Shown here: positions 28,868 through 39,632 of the stretch, in pieces
How the letters are laid out: each line of letters begins with the position of its first letter
Numbering within the stretch: position 1 is the first letter of the stretch
Origin: Algoriphagus aquimarinus
GTDB taxonomy: Bacteria > Bacteroidota > Bacteroidia > Cytophagales > Cyclobacteriaceae
Assembly: GCF_007997215.1 (NCBI RefSeq)
Contig: NZ_VORW01000002.1
Span: 186,001-250,000 of the forward strand
DNA: 64,000 nt
Direction of reading: 5' to 3'
Notes under the pieces: generated by a model
The model's database searches: none
What the model was told of the DNA's origin: nothing
Seen by the model: only the letters and a program-made list of their open reading frames with translations
Position numbers and translations under genes: made by a program

Positions 28868-31117
28868 TTAAAAGGATTCTAACTTCAACTGATTGATAAA
28901 GGGCTGATCATAAAACCGTTTGCCGGTTGCCTGATACAGTGCATTAGCCAAAGCGGCGAAAACAGGAGGGTAGGCAGGTTCACCGAGTCCAGAGGGATCT
29001 TCTCCATTCTCCACAAAATAGGTTTCTATGGATTCGGGAGCTTCCTGCATTCTTATCATTCGGTAAGTATTGAAATTGGTTTTGCTGACAACTCCTTCTT
29101 CGAAAGTCAATTCTCCATACATTGCCGTTCCTATCCCATCCACTACTGCTCCTTCACATAGGTTTTTGGCAGCGTCGGGATTCACCACCAATCCGCAATC
29201 AACTGCATTGGTCACTTTATCGATTTTCACTTCACCATCAACAATTCTCAGATCCAACACCTGGGCTGCGTAGCTGTTGTGACAGAAATAGGCAGATACC
29301 CCTCTGGAAATCCCTTCCTTCGAACTTCCCCAATTAGCCTTTTCCCTAAGCAATTCCAGTACTTTGGCATAGCGATCCGCATCGTAATCATTTCCATCTC
29401 CCACAGGGTTTGCTTTGGCTTTTGCCAATAATTCCAAGCGGAAATCAATCGGGTCTTTGCCTGCCGCCTCGGCAACTTCATCCAAGAACGATTGTTCCAC
29501 GCAAGCCATAAAATTGGATCGCGGGGCACGAAATGAACCTGTGGTAATATTGGAAGGTACTTCCCAGCCTTCTGCCAGATAATTGTCCACAGCACCAGCG
29601 GGGAATCTATCCGGATATAATGGATTCTCGGGAAGCCCTCCGGCATTGACATGAAATGCGGTCAGTTGATTGTTTTCATCCAACGCCGCCCGGTAAGTTG
29701 CCTGATAGCGTGATCTATAAACTCCTCCGGTCATATCATCTTCCCGTGTGTAGATCAGTTTGATCGGCGCGTCCATTTTTTGTGATATGACTGCAGCTTC
29801 GATGAGCCAATGTGCGTAAGACCTTCTTCCATAGCCACCACCAAGTCGGGTCATTGCTATTTCTATGTTTTCCAAGGGAATTCCCAGTCTGGAAGAAAGT
29901 GCCTGTTCGGTCAATTCCGGTTTTTGCAAAGGACCAGCGCACTCCGCTCTATCACCTTTTACATGGGCAAAGAAATTCATCGGCTCCATGCAGTTATGTG
30001 CTAAAAAAGGGCCAGTGTAACTTCTTTCTATGACTTTGGCGGCTTTGGCAAATGCAGCTTCAGGATCGCCGTCTTTCCGTTGGGTTTTGGGTTTTTGTGC
30101 TGCTACTATCATTGCCTGCTCTTGGGATGCAGCTCCTTCCAGACCTTTCGGTACTATTCTTATCCCTTCCCTGCCTAACATATCCCGCTTCTCTTCATAG
30201 GCTTCCTGAATCTCCCATTCTGCTTCGATAACTTTCTTTGCCTGCATTACCTGCCAGGTACTTTCTCCTACGATAGCGATGAGATCTGTGAATTGGACGG
30301 TGTCAAAAAATGTTTTTTTGTAATCGTCCTGAATAGACTTGATCCGGAAAATATCCGCAATTCCCGGCATGGTACGTGCCTTAGAATCGTCAAAAGATTT
30401 CAGTGTTTTGCCAAAAGCAGGGGGATGGACGATCATGGCGATGAGCATTCCTTCCCGCTTGGTATCTATGCCAAACAGTGGTTTTCCAGTCACTATATTT
30501 TTGGCTTCTACATTCTTTTTGGAGGTCCCGATAATTTTGAAATCCCCTGTGTTTTTTAATTGGACTTCCTCAGGTACCGGCATCTTAGCCGCCAAGGAAG
30601 CAAACTCACCGAAATTTGCTGATTTGCCTGATCCCTTATGGGAAATGGTACCTGTTTTCACAGTTATTTCATTTGCGGGAACATTCCAGCTCTGGGCTGC
30701 TGCAGCTACCAACATCGCACGGGCAGTTGCCCCTGCGGTTCTAAGGTTGGTGAAACCCGAGCGGATAGCTTGACTTCCACCTATGAACTGTCTCGTGAAG
30801 TATTTGGTATCCAAATCCGCCTGCTGTACGACGACATCCTTCCAATCCACATCGAGTTCTTCGGCAACGATCATCGGCATGGAAGTCTTCACATTTTGTC
30901 CGCCTTCCGGATTCGGTGACATGACAGTTACCAGCCCGTTTTCGCCGATTTTAATAAATCCATTGAACTGGAACCATTCTTTAGGCATCCCCAAAGCGTT
31001 TGCTTCCTTAGGTTGGCAAGCCGCCAGCCAGTTGAGACTGAGCAGCATCCCACCTCCGGTAAGTGCGGAGACCTTGAGAAATGAGCGGCGGTTGATTTTA
31101 GTGCTTGCAGTTTTCAT
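28868..31117 (-). CDS. iorB: Molybdenum hydroxylase large subunit (IorB-type), copy 2
   Basis: A 749-residue paralogue of the 26032-28302 product, with the same Tat signal (NRRSFLKVSALTGGG), GGGYGRRSYAHWL, GSFRAPRSNF, AVDCGLVVNPD and GLGEPAYPPVFAALANALYQATG. All cofactor-contact blocks are kept, so it should be active. Differences lie mainly in the substrate-channel half, which suggests two substrate ranges with one shared 2Fe-2S partner. It is the first gene of the three-gene operon. Confidence 0.93.
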   Translation of the reverse strand: MKTASTKINRRSFLKVSALTGGGMLLSLNWLAACQPKEANALGMPKEWFQFNGFIKIGENGLVTVMSPNPEGGQNVKTSMPMIVAEELDVDWKDVVVQQADLDTKYFTRQFIGGSQAIRSGFTNLRTAGATARAMLVAAAAQSWNVPANEITVKTGTISHKGSGKSANFGEFASLAAKMPVPEEVQLKNTGDFKIIGTSKKNVEAKNIVTGKPLFGIDTKREGMLIAMIVHPPAFGKTLKSFDDSKARTMPGIADIFRIKSIQDDYKKTFFDTVQFTDLIAIVGESTWQVMQAKKVIEAEWEIQEAYEEKRDMLGREGIRIVPKGLEGAASQEQAMIVAAQKPKTQRKDGDPEAAFAKAAKVIERSYTGPFLAHNCMEPMNFFAHVKGDRAECAGPLQKPELTEQALSSRLGIPLENIEIAMTRLGGGYGRRSYAHWLIEAAVISQKMDAPIKLIYTREDDMTGGVYRSRYQATYRAALDENNQLTAFHVNAGGLPENPLYPDRFPAGAVDNYLAEGWEVPSNITTGSFRAPRSNFMACVEQSFLDEVAEAAGKDPIDFRLELLAKAKANPVGDGNDYDADRYAKVLELLREKANWGSSKEGISRGVSAYFCHNSYAAQVLDLRIVDGEVKIDKVTNAVDCGLVVNPDAAKNLCEGAVVDGIGTAMYGELTFEEGVVSKTNFNTYRMIRMQEAPESIETYFVENGEDPSGLGEPAYPPVFAALANALYQATGKRFYDQPFINQLKLESF

Positions 31118-31137
31118 GAATATAGTTTCACAGATTT

Positions 31138-31290
31138 TTAATCCAGACTTTTTGTGAATAAAGCCATCACTTTCGTCCTTATCTCCTCTACGTCAAACAT
31201 AGATCCGAAGTGGGGAGCGTCTTTGGCAATAATCAATTCATTGGGTACTTCTTTTACCTTCAGCCAAGAAACCAGTAAATGAGATTTAAT
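31138..31290 (-). pseudogene. C-terminal remnant of an alpha/beta-hydrolase-like gene
   Basis: On the minus strand a frame open from about 31290 to TAA at 31138 reads SHLLVSWLKVKEVPNELIIA, then KDAPHFGSMFDVEEIRTKVM, ending FTKSLD. This looks like the last part of a small alpha/beta hydrolase (the PHFG histidine region and a C-terminal helix). A TAA lies just above it in the same frame and no start or nucleophile elbow remains. It fills most of the 215-bp gap between iorB copy 2 and the aldo/keto reductase. Confidence 0.45.
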
Positions 31291-31332
31291 TTACTGATTT
31301 AAAAGGTGATATGCTTAGGTGTAGTTTAGAAT

Positions 31333-32442
31333 TTACTGATCAACCAAAGCAGATTCTTTCGTACGGACACCCAGCAATTCGAATTTTTCTATTTCAGATC
31401 GAATTTCAGTTAACTCGCTTTCGCTAAACCTCACTTCTAAAGCTCCGAGGTTTTCTTCCAAATGCTGGGGGCTGATTGTTCCCGGAATAGGCACGATAAA
31501 CGGCTTTTGGGCAAGTAGCCAGGCAAGGGAAAATTGCGCCATGGTGATCCCTTTTTTCTGTGACCATTCCTCGACAATCCGCAAAAACGGCATGTTCTGT
31601 TCCAATCCCTCAGCAGAGAAAAATGGCAACTGAGAACGTCTGTCCAATTCGTCAAATCGGCTATACTCATTAAACCTTCCCGTCAGAAAGGATCTCAATG
31701 TCGGTCCCCAAGGCACGAAACCTACTCCAAGCTCTTCGCAAATATCCAGAATTTGGTTTTCGGGAAATCGCTCACCTAAGGAGTACTGGGTTTGCAGAGC
31801 AGAAACAGGCAATTCAGCATGAGCTTTTCTCAAGGTATCGGGGGCAACCTCTGATAATCCCCAGTGTTTTGCTTTTCCTGCTGCTATGATTTCTTTAAAT
31901 GCTCCTGCTACTTCTTCAATCGGAACCTGTGGATCCCACCTGTGCAGATAAAGGAGATCAATGGTTTCCACACGAAGCCTTTTTAAGCTACCATCGACCA
32001 CTCTTTTAAGTGATTCAGGGCTGCTGTTTCGTCCCATACGCTGCCTGTTTTGGATCTCGAAACCGATTTTAGTAGCAATTTTGATTTGACCTGTGAATGG
32101 TTCCAAACCTTCACCAACAACTTCTTCGCTGCCATAAGGGCCATAAACTTCCGCCGTATCAAAAAAGGTGACTCCACGCTCTACTGCTTTGCGAAGATGG
32201 GCGATCATATCCTGTTTTGGTGGGGTTGGATTATAAGTGCCCGCCACCATACTCATGCATCCCAGACCGATCCCTGAAACTTCTAAATTGCCCAGTTTTC
32301 GAGTGGGGAGATCAGCTGATAAGTTCAGGCGTGGTTTGTCACCTGAGCTCATTGCCAGTGCAGGAGTCATTACCATACCGGCTCCCGCCAATGCTGCATT
32401 TTTAAAAAACTCCCGTCTGTTGGATTTTATTTTATTGGTCAT
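31333..32442 (-). CDS. Aldo/keto reductase with Tat signal
   Basis: A 369-residue protein with a twin-arginine-type leader (SNRREFFKNAALAGAGMVM) and an AKR barrel. Tetrad residues are visible: Asp and Tyr in FFDTAEVYGPYG, Lys in IATKIGF and His in LLYLHRWD. The C-terminal [17 protein letters not shown] block binds NADP(H). It reduces aldehydes or ketones to alcohols in the family. A Tat leader on an AKR means export or periplasmic use, where NADP(H) is scarce, so the leader may also be only a retained ancestral feature. It stands between the Mo-hydroxylase operon and the sugar dehydrogenase. Confidence 0.88.
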   Translation of the reverse strand: MTNKIKSNRREFFKNAALAGAGMVMTPALAMSSGDKPRLNLSADLPTRKLGNLEVSGIGLGCMSMVAGTYNPTPPKQDMIAHLRKAVERGVTFFDTAEVYGPYGSEEVVGEGLEPFTGQIKIATKIGFEIQNRQRMGRNSSPESLKRVVDGSLKRLRVETIDLLYLHRWDPQVPIEEVAGAFKEIIAAGKAKHWGLSEVAPDTLRKAHAELPVSALQTQYSLGERFPENQILDICEELGVGFVPWGPTLRSFLTGRFNEYSRFDELDRRSQLPFFSAEGLEQNMPFLRIVEEWSQKKGITMAQFSLAWLLAQKPFIVPIPGTISPQHLEENLGALEVRFSESELTEIRSEIEKFELLGVRTKESALVDQ

Positions 32443-32506
32443 GTTTCTCTATTTACTTTAAATTCTGAATCCCCTTGAAATGATCCATCCCAAGGGGATA
32501 TTTTAC

Positions 32507-33754
32507 TTATTGCCTGTCGATTTTATATAATCTTCCAGCATCTGTAATGGCATAAAGGGCATTATCCAATCCCTGAATAACATCCCTGAACCGTTGACTT
32601 TCGCCTGACAGCAATCTTTCTTCTCCTACCACTTTATTATCACTGTCGATTACCAGTCTGGCTATATGCGTACCGCTTAAGGCTCCGATAAATAGATTAT
32701 TTTCCCATTCCGGAATTCGATTTCCTGAATAAAATGTAATTCCACTTGGAGAAATTACCGGATCCCAATAATAAACCGGCTGTTCCATGCCTTCCTGTTG
32801 CTGGATTCCATCACCCATAATATCACCGCTGTAATCAATGCCATAGGTAATCACTGGCCATCCGTAATTAGCTCCCGGTGTGATGAGATTTACTTCATCC
32901 CCTCCTCTGGGTCCAAATTCACTTAGCCATAAGTCACCGTTGGTGGGATGGAAGGCCAAACCCTGCGGGTTTCTGTGTCCATAGCTATATAACTCCGGCA
33001 AAGCTCCGGATTCCTCAAAAGTTGGATTCCCTGGGGCAGGTTGGCCATCTGTAGTGATCCGTACGATCTTCCCCAATCCGGTACTTACCGATTGTGCCAG
33101 AGCTCTTGTGGCTGGCCAAGCTCTTTCTCCGGTACTCACTACCAGATTTCCGGTTGCATCAAAAAGGATACGTCCACCATAATGTGCATTGCTGTTATCT
33201 GCTGGATTGGCACGATAGATCACTGCCGGATTTTCGATGGTACTTTCATTGTCAGCAAGTCTGCCTTTGGCAACTGCTGTCATATTTCCTCCGGCGCTTT
33301 GCTCAGAGAAAACCCAATAGACCATTCTATTATTGCCAAAATCTGGGTCAACACATAACCCCAGTAATCCTCCTTGCCCGGCAGGATTGACGGGTGGCAG
33401 ACCAGTGATCGCTCCGCTCAGTTCTCCTGAGGTGGTAGCAATCCGCATCTGGCCTGCCTTTTGGGTGATTAACAACCTTCCATCTGGGAGATTGGTGATT
33501 CCCCAGGGAGCTGTCAAATCAGAGGATATAACAGTTGCCTCAAATGGGGTTTCAGTAGTTACACTTCCAATTCTTGTTTGACCTTCAAAAGCTGGCTGAA
33601 AGTTTGAGTTTGGCGAATTCGTTTCCACCGGTGTGCCTACTTCCTGCTCCTGACCAGTGTCTTGATCATCGATCAGGCCATCATCTGCGGTACAACTCAC
33701 ATGTAGCCCCAAACTGATGATGGAAAAGAGAAGAATAAATTTTGATGTTTGCAT
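32507..33754 (-). CDS. PQQ-dependent sugar dehydrogenase-like lipoprotein (GSDH family)
   Basis: A 415-residue protein with a lipobox-type N-terminus (GLHVSCTADD, Cys21). After an acidic/Asn-rich linker a six-bladed glucose/sorbosone dehydrogenase propeller starts (APWGITNLPDGRLLITQKAG). Motifs include GLLGLCVDPDFGNN, GYGHRNPQG-like SYGHRNPQGLAF and ELYSYGH. In Bacteroidota such proteins oxidise sugars or related aldoses to lactones with PQQ and pass electrons on to periplasmic acceptors. PQQ synthesis genes are not in the window. It lies 64 bp below the aldo/keto reductase. Confidence 0.88.
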   Translation of the reverse strand: MQTSKFILLFSIISLGLHVSCTADDGLIDDQDTGQEQEVGTPVETNSPNSNFQPAFEGQTRIGSVTTETPFEATVISSDLTAPWGITNLPDGRLLITQKAGQMRIATTSGELSGAITGLPPVNPAGQGGLLGLCVDPDFGNNRMVYWVFSEQSAGGNMTAVAKGRLADNESTIENPAVIYRANPADNSNAHYGGRILFDATGNLVVSTGERAWPATRALAQSVSTGLGKIVRITTDGQPAPGNPTFEESGALPELYSYGHRNPQGLAFHPTNGDLWLSEFGPRGGDEVNLITPGANYGWPVITYGIDYSGDIMGDGIQQQEGMEQPVYYWDPVISPSGITFYSGNRIPEWENNLFIGALSGTHIARLVIDSDNKVVGEERLLSGESQRFRDVIQGLDNALYAITDAGRLYKIDRQ

Positions 33755-33800
33755 GTGGTTGTAGTTTTAGTGGTTGTTGGATAATCAGAATCTAAGGGAT

Positions 33801-35408
33801 TTAAAAACCGAGTCTAGTTTGCAATTTGGTGCGATTCTTAAATGCTTTTTCCAACACATCGAATCGTGCTTTTCTAGGATCGGGGGTGCTAGTCACTTTT
33901 CCGTCGAGCGTTATATCCAAAATCTCTGCTTCTTGAACGTCGTACTGAGGCCATTCAGGAAGGTTGTTTCCGTTAGGATTTCCGGTTTTGGCAAAATTGG
34001 CCCAATAGCTATTCATGATCCGTGCTAACTCCTTTTCCTCTTCTGTTGGCTCACCTTGGGCTCCCCATCTTGCATTCAGCGTGTTAAAGACAAAAGAAGT
34101 TTCCGAACCATGCCCCGCTCCATAAGGAGATCGCTCTCTTGCAGCAGGAGGGACGTATCCAAACTGCCATACGTAAACTGGTTGGTTCTCTTCGACGAAC
34201 GCTCTTGCCGACATCCGAGCTGGCTCGCCCCAACCCCAATCGGTCGTAAACTTGGTCAGGACTTCATTGAATTCTTTGTTACCATCTGGATCGTAAGCAG
34301 CTTTGGCTTCTGCTTCCAATTCACCGAATTGTGAAAAAAGCTCTTCTTTCGTTTGGCTGGCATTGATAAATCCGCCACCGATTTCTGCACTTGAGCTTCC
34401 GATCATCAACGGAACTTTTGCCTGTCTTCCGGCTTGATAGGAAGTTTCGGCAGTTTCCACAACGAGTTCTCCATCCAGAATAGGACCTGAATAAGTTCTG
34501 GCTCCCGTGCTGTCATTTTCCTGACCACCATCTAAAATTTCTTCGATGCTCAATGCACGAAGTTGATCCAGTGCAGCTTTATCAGTTCCTTGAATGCCGT
34601 ATCTTTTTGCAAAGTTGATTCCGATGGTTTCTGCCGAAACTGGGTACAATTCATCAGCATTATCTTCTCTGATAGGTCTTCCGGTTAAAACCCCATCACG
34701 TCCACCTCCGGATTCGCTGATGGCTTTATGAAAAAGTCCATTTGCTGATGGAATGCTTAACAGGGAATGCACAGCAACTCCTCCAGCAGAAAAACCGAAA
34801 ATTGTCACATTATCAGGATCTCCACCAAATTCTTCAATGTTGTCCTGAATCCATTTCAGCGCAGCGATTTGATCCATGTAGGCATAACTTCCTTTCATTT
34901 CTTCAGGATGCTCCTGGCTCAAAGCCGGAAACGCAAAGTGACCCAATCTACCCAACCTGTAATTGATGGTTGTCAAAATAACCCCCTGCTTCGCAAATGC
35001 ATCTCCCGCTGAGCCTGGACCTGCACCACTTCCACCTGTAAATCCTCCTCCATGAAGCCACACCATCACCGGAAGTTTCGCTCCCTTTACTGCGTCAGCG
35101 GGTTTCCATAGGTTCAGGAATAGACAGTCCTCTGATGTTTTGGCTGTAGATCCCGGCCAGGTTCGTTGCGGACAATCGGCACAATATTCCGTGGCATTTT
35201 TCACCCCTTCCCATACTTTGACTGGCTGGGGAGGTCTCCAACGAAACTTTCCGACAGGAGGCGCTGCAAAAGGAATCCCTTTGAAACTGGTGACATCGCC
35301 TTCCGTCGCTCCCCGGAGTGAACCAGAGCTTATTTTCACGATGGGTTCCTGAGCATATCCTGTAATTGCTATCAGGAAAAATAAGCTGATCAATAGGGTT
35401 TTTTTCAT
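33801..35408 (-). CDS. Carboxylesterase type B (secreted)
   Basis: A 535-residue protein with a signal peptide (about 1-19). It has the type B carboxylesterase blocks: FKGIPFAAPPVGKFRWRPP, the EDCLFLNLW segment, oxyanion hole HGGGFTGG and nucleophile elbow GFSAGG. The last carries Phe where most members have Glu (GESAGG). The acidic residue and His of the triad are expected in the second half (for example GAGHGSETSFVF). It hydrolyses carboxylic esters in the periplasm. Next downstream is the sugar dehydrogenase (46 bp) and upstream an aldo/keto reductase. Confidence 0.9.
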   Translation of the reverse strand: MKKTLLISLFFLIAITGYAQEPIVKISSGSLRGATEGDVTSFKGIPFAAPPVGKFRWRPPQPVKVWEGVKNATEYCADCPQRTWPGSTAKTSEDCLFLNLWKPADAVKGAKLPVMVWLHGGGFTGGSGAGPGSAGDAFAKQGVILTTINYRLGRLGHFAFPALSQEHPEEMKGSYAYMDQIAALKWIQDNIEEFGGDPDNVTIFGFSAGGVAVHSLLSIPSANGLFHKAISESGGGRDGVLTGRPIREDNADELYPVSAETIGINFAKRYGIQGTDKAALDQLRALSIEEILDGGQENDSTGARTYSGPILDGELVVETAETSYQAGRQAKVPLMIGSSSAEIGGGFINASQTKEELFSQFGELEAEAKAAYDPDGNKEFNEVLTKFTTDWGWGEPARMSARAFVEENQPVYVWQFGYVPPAARERSPYGAGHGSETSFVFNTLNARWGAQGEPTEEEKELARIMNSYWANFAKTGNPNGNNLPEWPQYDVQEAEILDITLDGKVTSTPDPRKARFDVLEKAFKNRTKLQTRLGF

Positions 35409-35451
35409 TTGATTTAAGGTTGGAGTTGGAAGTTTATTGCTTGATTGATGG

Positions 35452-36814
<1,363 letters not shown>

Positions 36815-36851
36815 AGCTTATTCTAATCTTTTTTGCTGCGTGGATGATCGC

Positions 36852-37460
36852 TTAGTAGCCCAAATCACTCAGCCAATTATTGACAGCAATTCTTACTTCT
36901 ACTTCCTTTTCCCCTTCCATGACAAATAATACCCCATCCCTTTCTATCCCTCCTGTAGTAGAGTAGCCTTCCAGAATGTTACTTCCCGGGCATAGCTCCT
37001 CTACTGAGTCAAAGCTGCTTCCTATTCCATAGCCTGCGTTGGTATTGAATGGAATGACCGTTTTGCCGCTGAGGTCATTTTCACTCAGGAATGTTTTCAT
37101 CGGTGGGGGCAGCTGCATTCCCCAGGTCGGAAATCCCACAAACACAGTTTCGTATTTTGAGAGGTCAACCGTTGTTTTTAATGGAGGCAGTACTCCCGTC
37201 TCATTTTCCTGGGCAACCTGGGCTACAATAGCTCCATAGTCTTCAGGATAAGGAGTCTCCAACTCCAGACTTACCAAAGTCCCGCCTACCTTTTTCTGAA
37301 TCATCTCTGCTACCGCTTTCGTGTTTTTGGTACGGGTGAGATAGACGATGAGGATTTTATCCGAGTCCATTTCAACCGGATTTATATCAGCCTCAGTTTG
37401 AGTTTGACTGGTGCAGCTCAAGGAGCTAAAGAGGAAAATGAAAAGGAAGAAATACTTCAT
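36852..37460 (-). CDS. Flavodoxin-like lipoprotein
   Basis: A 202-residue protein with a lipobox (FSSLSCTS, Cys16). It has a flavodoxin fold: LIVYLTRTKNTKAVAEMIQ is the FMN-phosphate loop, FVGFPTWGMQLPPPMKTFL the 50s-loop, and the C-terminal segment closes the sheet. The T/S pattern in the phosphate loop (LTRTKNTK) is slightly altered from the usual TGNTE form. Export of a flavodoxin is unusual; YqhD/DkgA-type loci often contain one. The gene lies 13 bp upstream of two DUF4440 genes in the same direction. Confidence 0.85.
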   Translation of the reverse strand: MKYFFLFIFLFSSLSCTSQTQTEADINPVEMDSDKILIVYLTRTKNTKAVAEMIQKKVGGTLVSLELETPYPEDYGAIVAQVAQENETGVLPPLKTTVDLSKYETVFVGFPTWGMQLPPPMKTFLSENDLSGKTVIPFNTNAGYGIGSSFDSVEELCPGSNILEGYSTTGGIERDGVLFVMEGEKEVEVRIAVNNWLSDLGY

Positions 37461-37472
37461 GGATTTTTATTT

Positions 37473-37916
37473 TTACCGATCCCCAGGTCCCATCAATTTG
37501 GTAAAGGAAAGTGAACCCAACTTCCAGCCTTCGGCTTTTTTGATGTAAACCTCAGTGACTTCGAAAGGATTGGTGACTTCATTGCCTCCAACTTCGGCGA
37601 TCAATGTGATGCGGTTTAATAGAATAGCAGTGTTATCGATAATTTCAACGGAAACTTCATGGATATCCGCTTTCTTATACCAGATTCCGCCACTGCGGAT
37701 GATGTTCACTTCTTGCTCTTTGCCCCAAGCACCGCCCATATGCACAAAAACTGATTTGTCGTCAAAGAGCTCTGCAAGTTTATCGGCTTCTTTGTCTGCC
37801 ATCCACTGCCATTTGGTTTTGGAGAGTTCGATGATTTCTTGTTTGGTCGCCTCTTGTCCAAAGGAGATTTGTACTGCGGAGAACATTAAGAAGAATGCTA
37901 GAATTGTCTTTTTCAT
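37473..37916 (-). CDS. DUF4440/SnoaL-like (NTF2 fold) secreted protein
   Basis: A 147-residue protein if read from ATG 37916 (MKKTILAFFLMFSAVQ, a good signal peptide); a start 21 bp further up is less likely. The body has the NTF2-like cone fold of DUF4440: SKTKWQWMADKEADKLAELF, then DDKSVFVHMGGAWGKEQEVN and VEIIDNTAILLNRITLIAEV. It is nearly collinear with the next gene (38071-38520), so the two are tandem duplicates. No catalytic residues are assignable. Confidence 0.8.
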   Translation of the reverse strand: MKKTILAFFLMFSAVQISFGQEATKQEIIELSKTKWQWMADKEADKLAELFDDKSVFVHMGGAWGKEQEVNIIRSGGIWYKKADIHEVSVEIIDNTAILLNRITLIAEVGGNEVTNPFEVTEVYIKKAEGWKLGSLSFTKLMGPGDR

Positions 37917-38070
37917 ATGCTTATAATTGTTTTTCAACGGTCATATGGAATCTCGCTTTGTCGATTCATCCCTATGTGTTTCGCGTTCGACATGCTCGAT
38001 TTCATGGTTGATGGGTTGATTTTGTTTCTTAGTTCAGGTTAGTGAGACACTAACCGGTGCGGTGCTTGGA

Positions 38071-38520
38071 TTAATGTTCAATCTCATGTGTGTCCCTGAC
38101 ACTACTGAATGTCAAAACCAGCATTTTCCAGTCTTCACCCTGCTTTTGATAAACTTCGGTCACCGTAAATTCTGTGACCACATCGTTGCCTCTAACATGC
38201 GCTGTCAAAGTGATTCTATTCCAGACTACAGCTGTATTTCCGGAAACCTCAATGGCTGTATCATGGACTTCTGCGTTTTTGTACCAGATACTTCCCGTTT
38301 CGATAATTTCCAGTTCTCGGTCTTTTTTCCAACTTCCGCTCATGTGGACAAATTTGGCTTTGTCGTCAAAGAGTTTTTCCAGTTTGGCTACATCCTTATC
38401 CGCCATCCATTGCCACTTGTCCATGGAGAGCTTTTTGATTGCCTGCTCTTCGGAGGATTGGGCAAAAGTGTATGAAACACTCAATAGGAGGAGAGTAAGG
38501 ATGGATAGGTACTTTTTCAT
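38071..38520 (-). CDS. DUF4440/SnoaL-like secreted protein, tandem paralogue
   Basis: A 149-residue protein with a signal peptide (about 1-20). It is closely related to the product of 37473-37916: SMDKWQWMADKDVAKLEKLF, VHMSGSWKKDRELEIIETGS, VWNRITLTAHVRGNDVVTEF. Between the two genes lies a 150-bp spacer with a short dispersed repeat. Function unknown; NTF2-fold members bind small hydrophobic molecules. Confidence 0.8.
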   Translation of the reverse strand: MKKYLSILTLLLLSVSYTFAQSSEEQAIKKLSMDKWQWMADKDVAKLEKLFDDKAKFVHMSGSWKKDRELEIIETGSIWYKNAEVHDTAIEVSGNTAVVWNRITLTAHVRGNDVVTEFTVTEVYQKQGEDWKMLVLTFSSVRDTHEIEH

Positions 38521-38546
38521 GGTTTTATTTTTTAATTAGTTGATGT

Positions 38547-39632
38547 TTAATTATTGAAGCCTTTTTCCTTGAGCCATTCGGACATCAAGTCGGCTATTTG
38601 CTGATTGTTTAGGTCAGAGAATGGAAAGTGGGTGTTTCCTTTGATGCCGATTTCCGGCAGATGTACCAAGGTGACATCTCCACCATTTTCGTTTACTGTT
38701 TCTGTCCAACGTTTCGCCATTTGCAGGGCAGCCCGCCATTGTTCTTGGGCTGGGTTTTCTACCGGTTCGGTCGGGATATAGTCTCCGTAATAAATTACAA
38801 TAGGGATTTGGGTCAGCTTTTTGAATTCATCCATTGGTACACCAACTGCACGCAATGTTCCTCCTACGTAAGTGATTGGATCTGGTACACTGCCTTCCGG
38901 AAAGACGAAATTGCTTCCGGGCTCATAGGATACTATTCCTTTAATATGTTCTGACTTTAATGCTGTAAGCCATCCTTGTCCGCCACTATGGGAATGGGTG
39001 ACCAAAATACCATCACCGATTTGGTCAAAAAGGGCAGTGACAGCCTCTGTATTTGCATCAAAATCAATAGGTCCGGTATCCGGGGTGATTTGTCTTAAAA
39101 ACTGATCCAAGGTTTCAGGACTTTTATCAAACTGAACTCCTGGATAGAATTCGGTGCCTACTCCCAGGCGAAAAATCCCAAACCAAAGTTGATCATCAGG
39201 TGATGCAGAAATGGTTCCAGGTACAGTGCTCCTTCCAGCTCTTCCCCGTCTGGGTTGGTCGATGAGGTAAACAGGATATTTCTTGCGTAGGAAGATGTTT
39301 TGAAAGCCTTCCCTTCCATCAGGGGTTGTTTCCCATGTTTTGGAAAACTGACCATAGCCATGCCAAAAGACCAAAGGCAGTTTCTTGGCTTTTTCAGGAA
39401 TTTGGTAAAATACATAGGCATGGTCTCCATGGAGGGTCTGCCCGTCTGAGCTTTGATTGCCTGGATTAAAAGCCCCATCAGCTATTGGGTCAAACGTACC
39501 CGGAGCAGTTATTACTTTTCCTCCCACTGCAAAACTTCCCTGGTCTTCTAATACAATAGATCCTTTCTGACCAAAAGCTGGGGAAACAGTGCTAAGTGCT
39601 AGGATGAAATGTAGAATTCTAATTTTGAACAT
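38547..39632 (-). CDS. Secreted alpha/beta hydrolase
   Basis: A 361-residue protein with a signal peptide (about 1-21). Motifs: LPLVFWHGYGQ (oxyanion loop), a GRAGRST-type lid segment and the nucleophile elbow HSHSGGQ (Ser in VTHSHSGGQGW). The His may lie in GIKGNTHFPFSDLN near the C-terminus. Such proteins are annotated as esterases in many environmental bacteria. It lies first in the minus-strand run 39632-35452 with flavodoxin and AKR genes. Confidence 0.85.
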   Translation of the reverse strand: MFKIRILHFILALSTVSPAFGQKGSIVLEDQGSFAVGGKVITAPGTFDPIADGAFNPGNQSSDGQTLHGDHAYVFYQIPEKAKKLPLVFWHGYGQFSKTWETTPDGREGFQNIFLRKKYPVYLIDQPRRGRAGRSTVPGTISASPDDQLWFGIFRLGVGTEFYPGVQFDKSPETLDQFLRQITPDTGPIDFDANTEAVTALFDQIGDGILVTHSHSGGQGWLTALKSEHIKGIVSYEPGSNFVFPEGSVPDPITYVGGTLRAVGVPMDEFKKLTQIPIVIYYGDYIPTEPVENPAQEQWRAALQMAKRWTETVNENGGDVTLVHLPEIGIKGNTHFPFSDLNNQQIADLMSEWLKEKGFNN

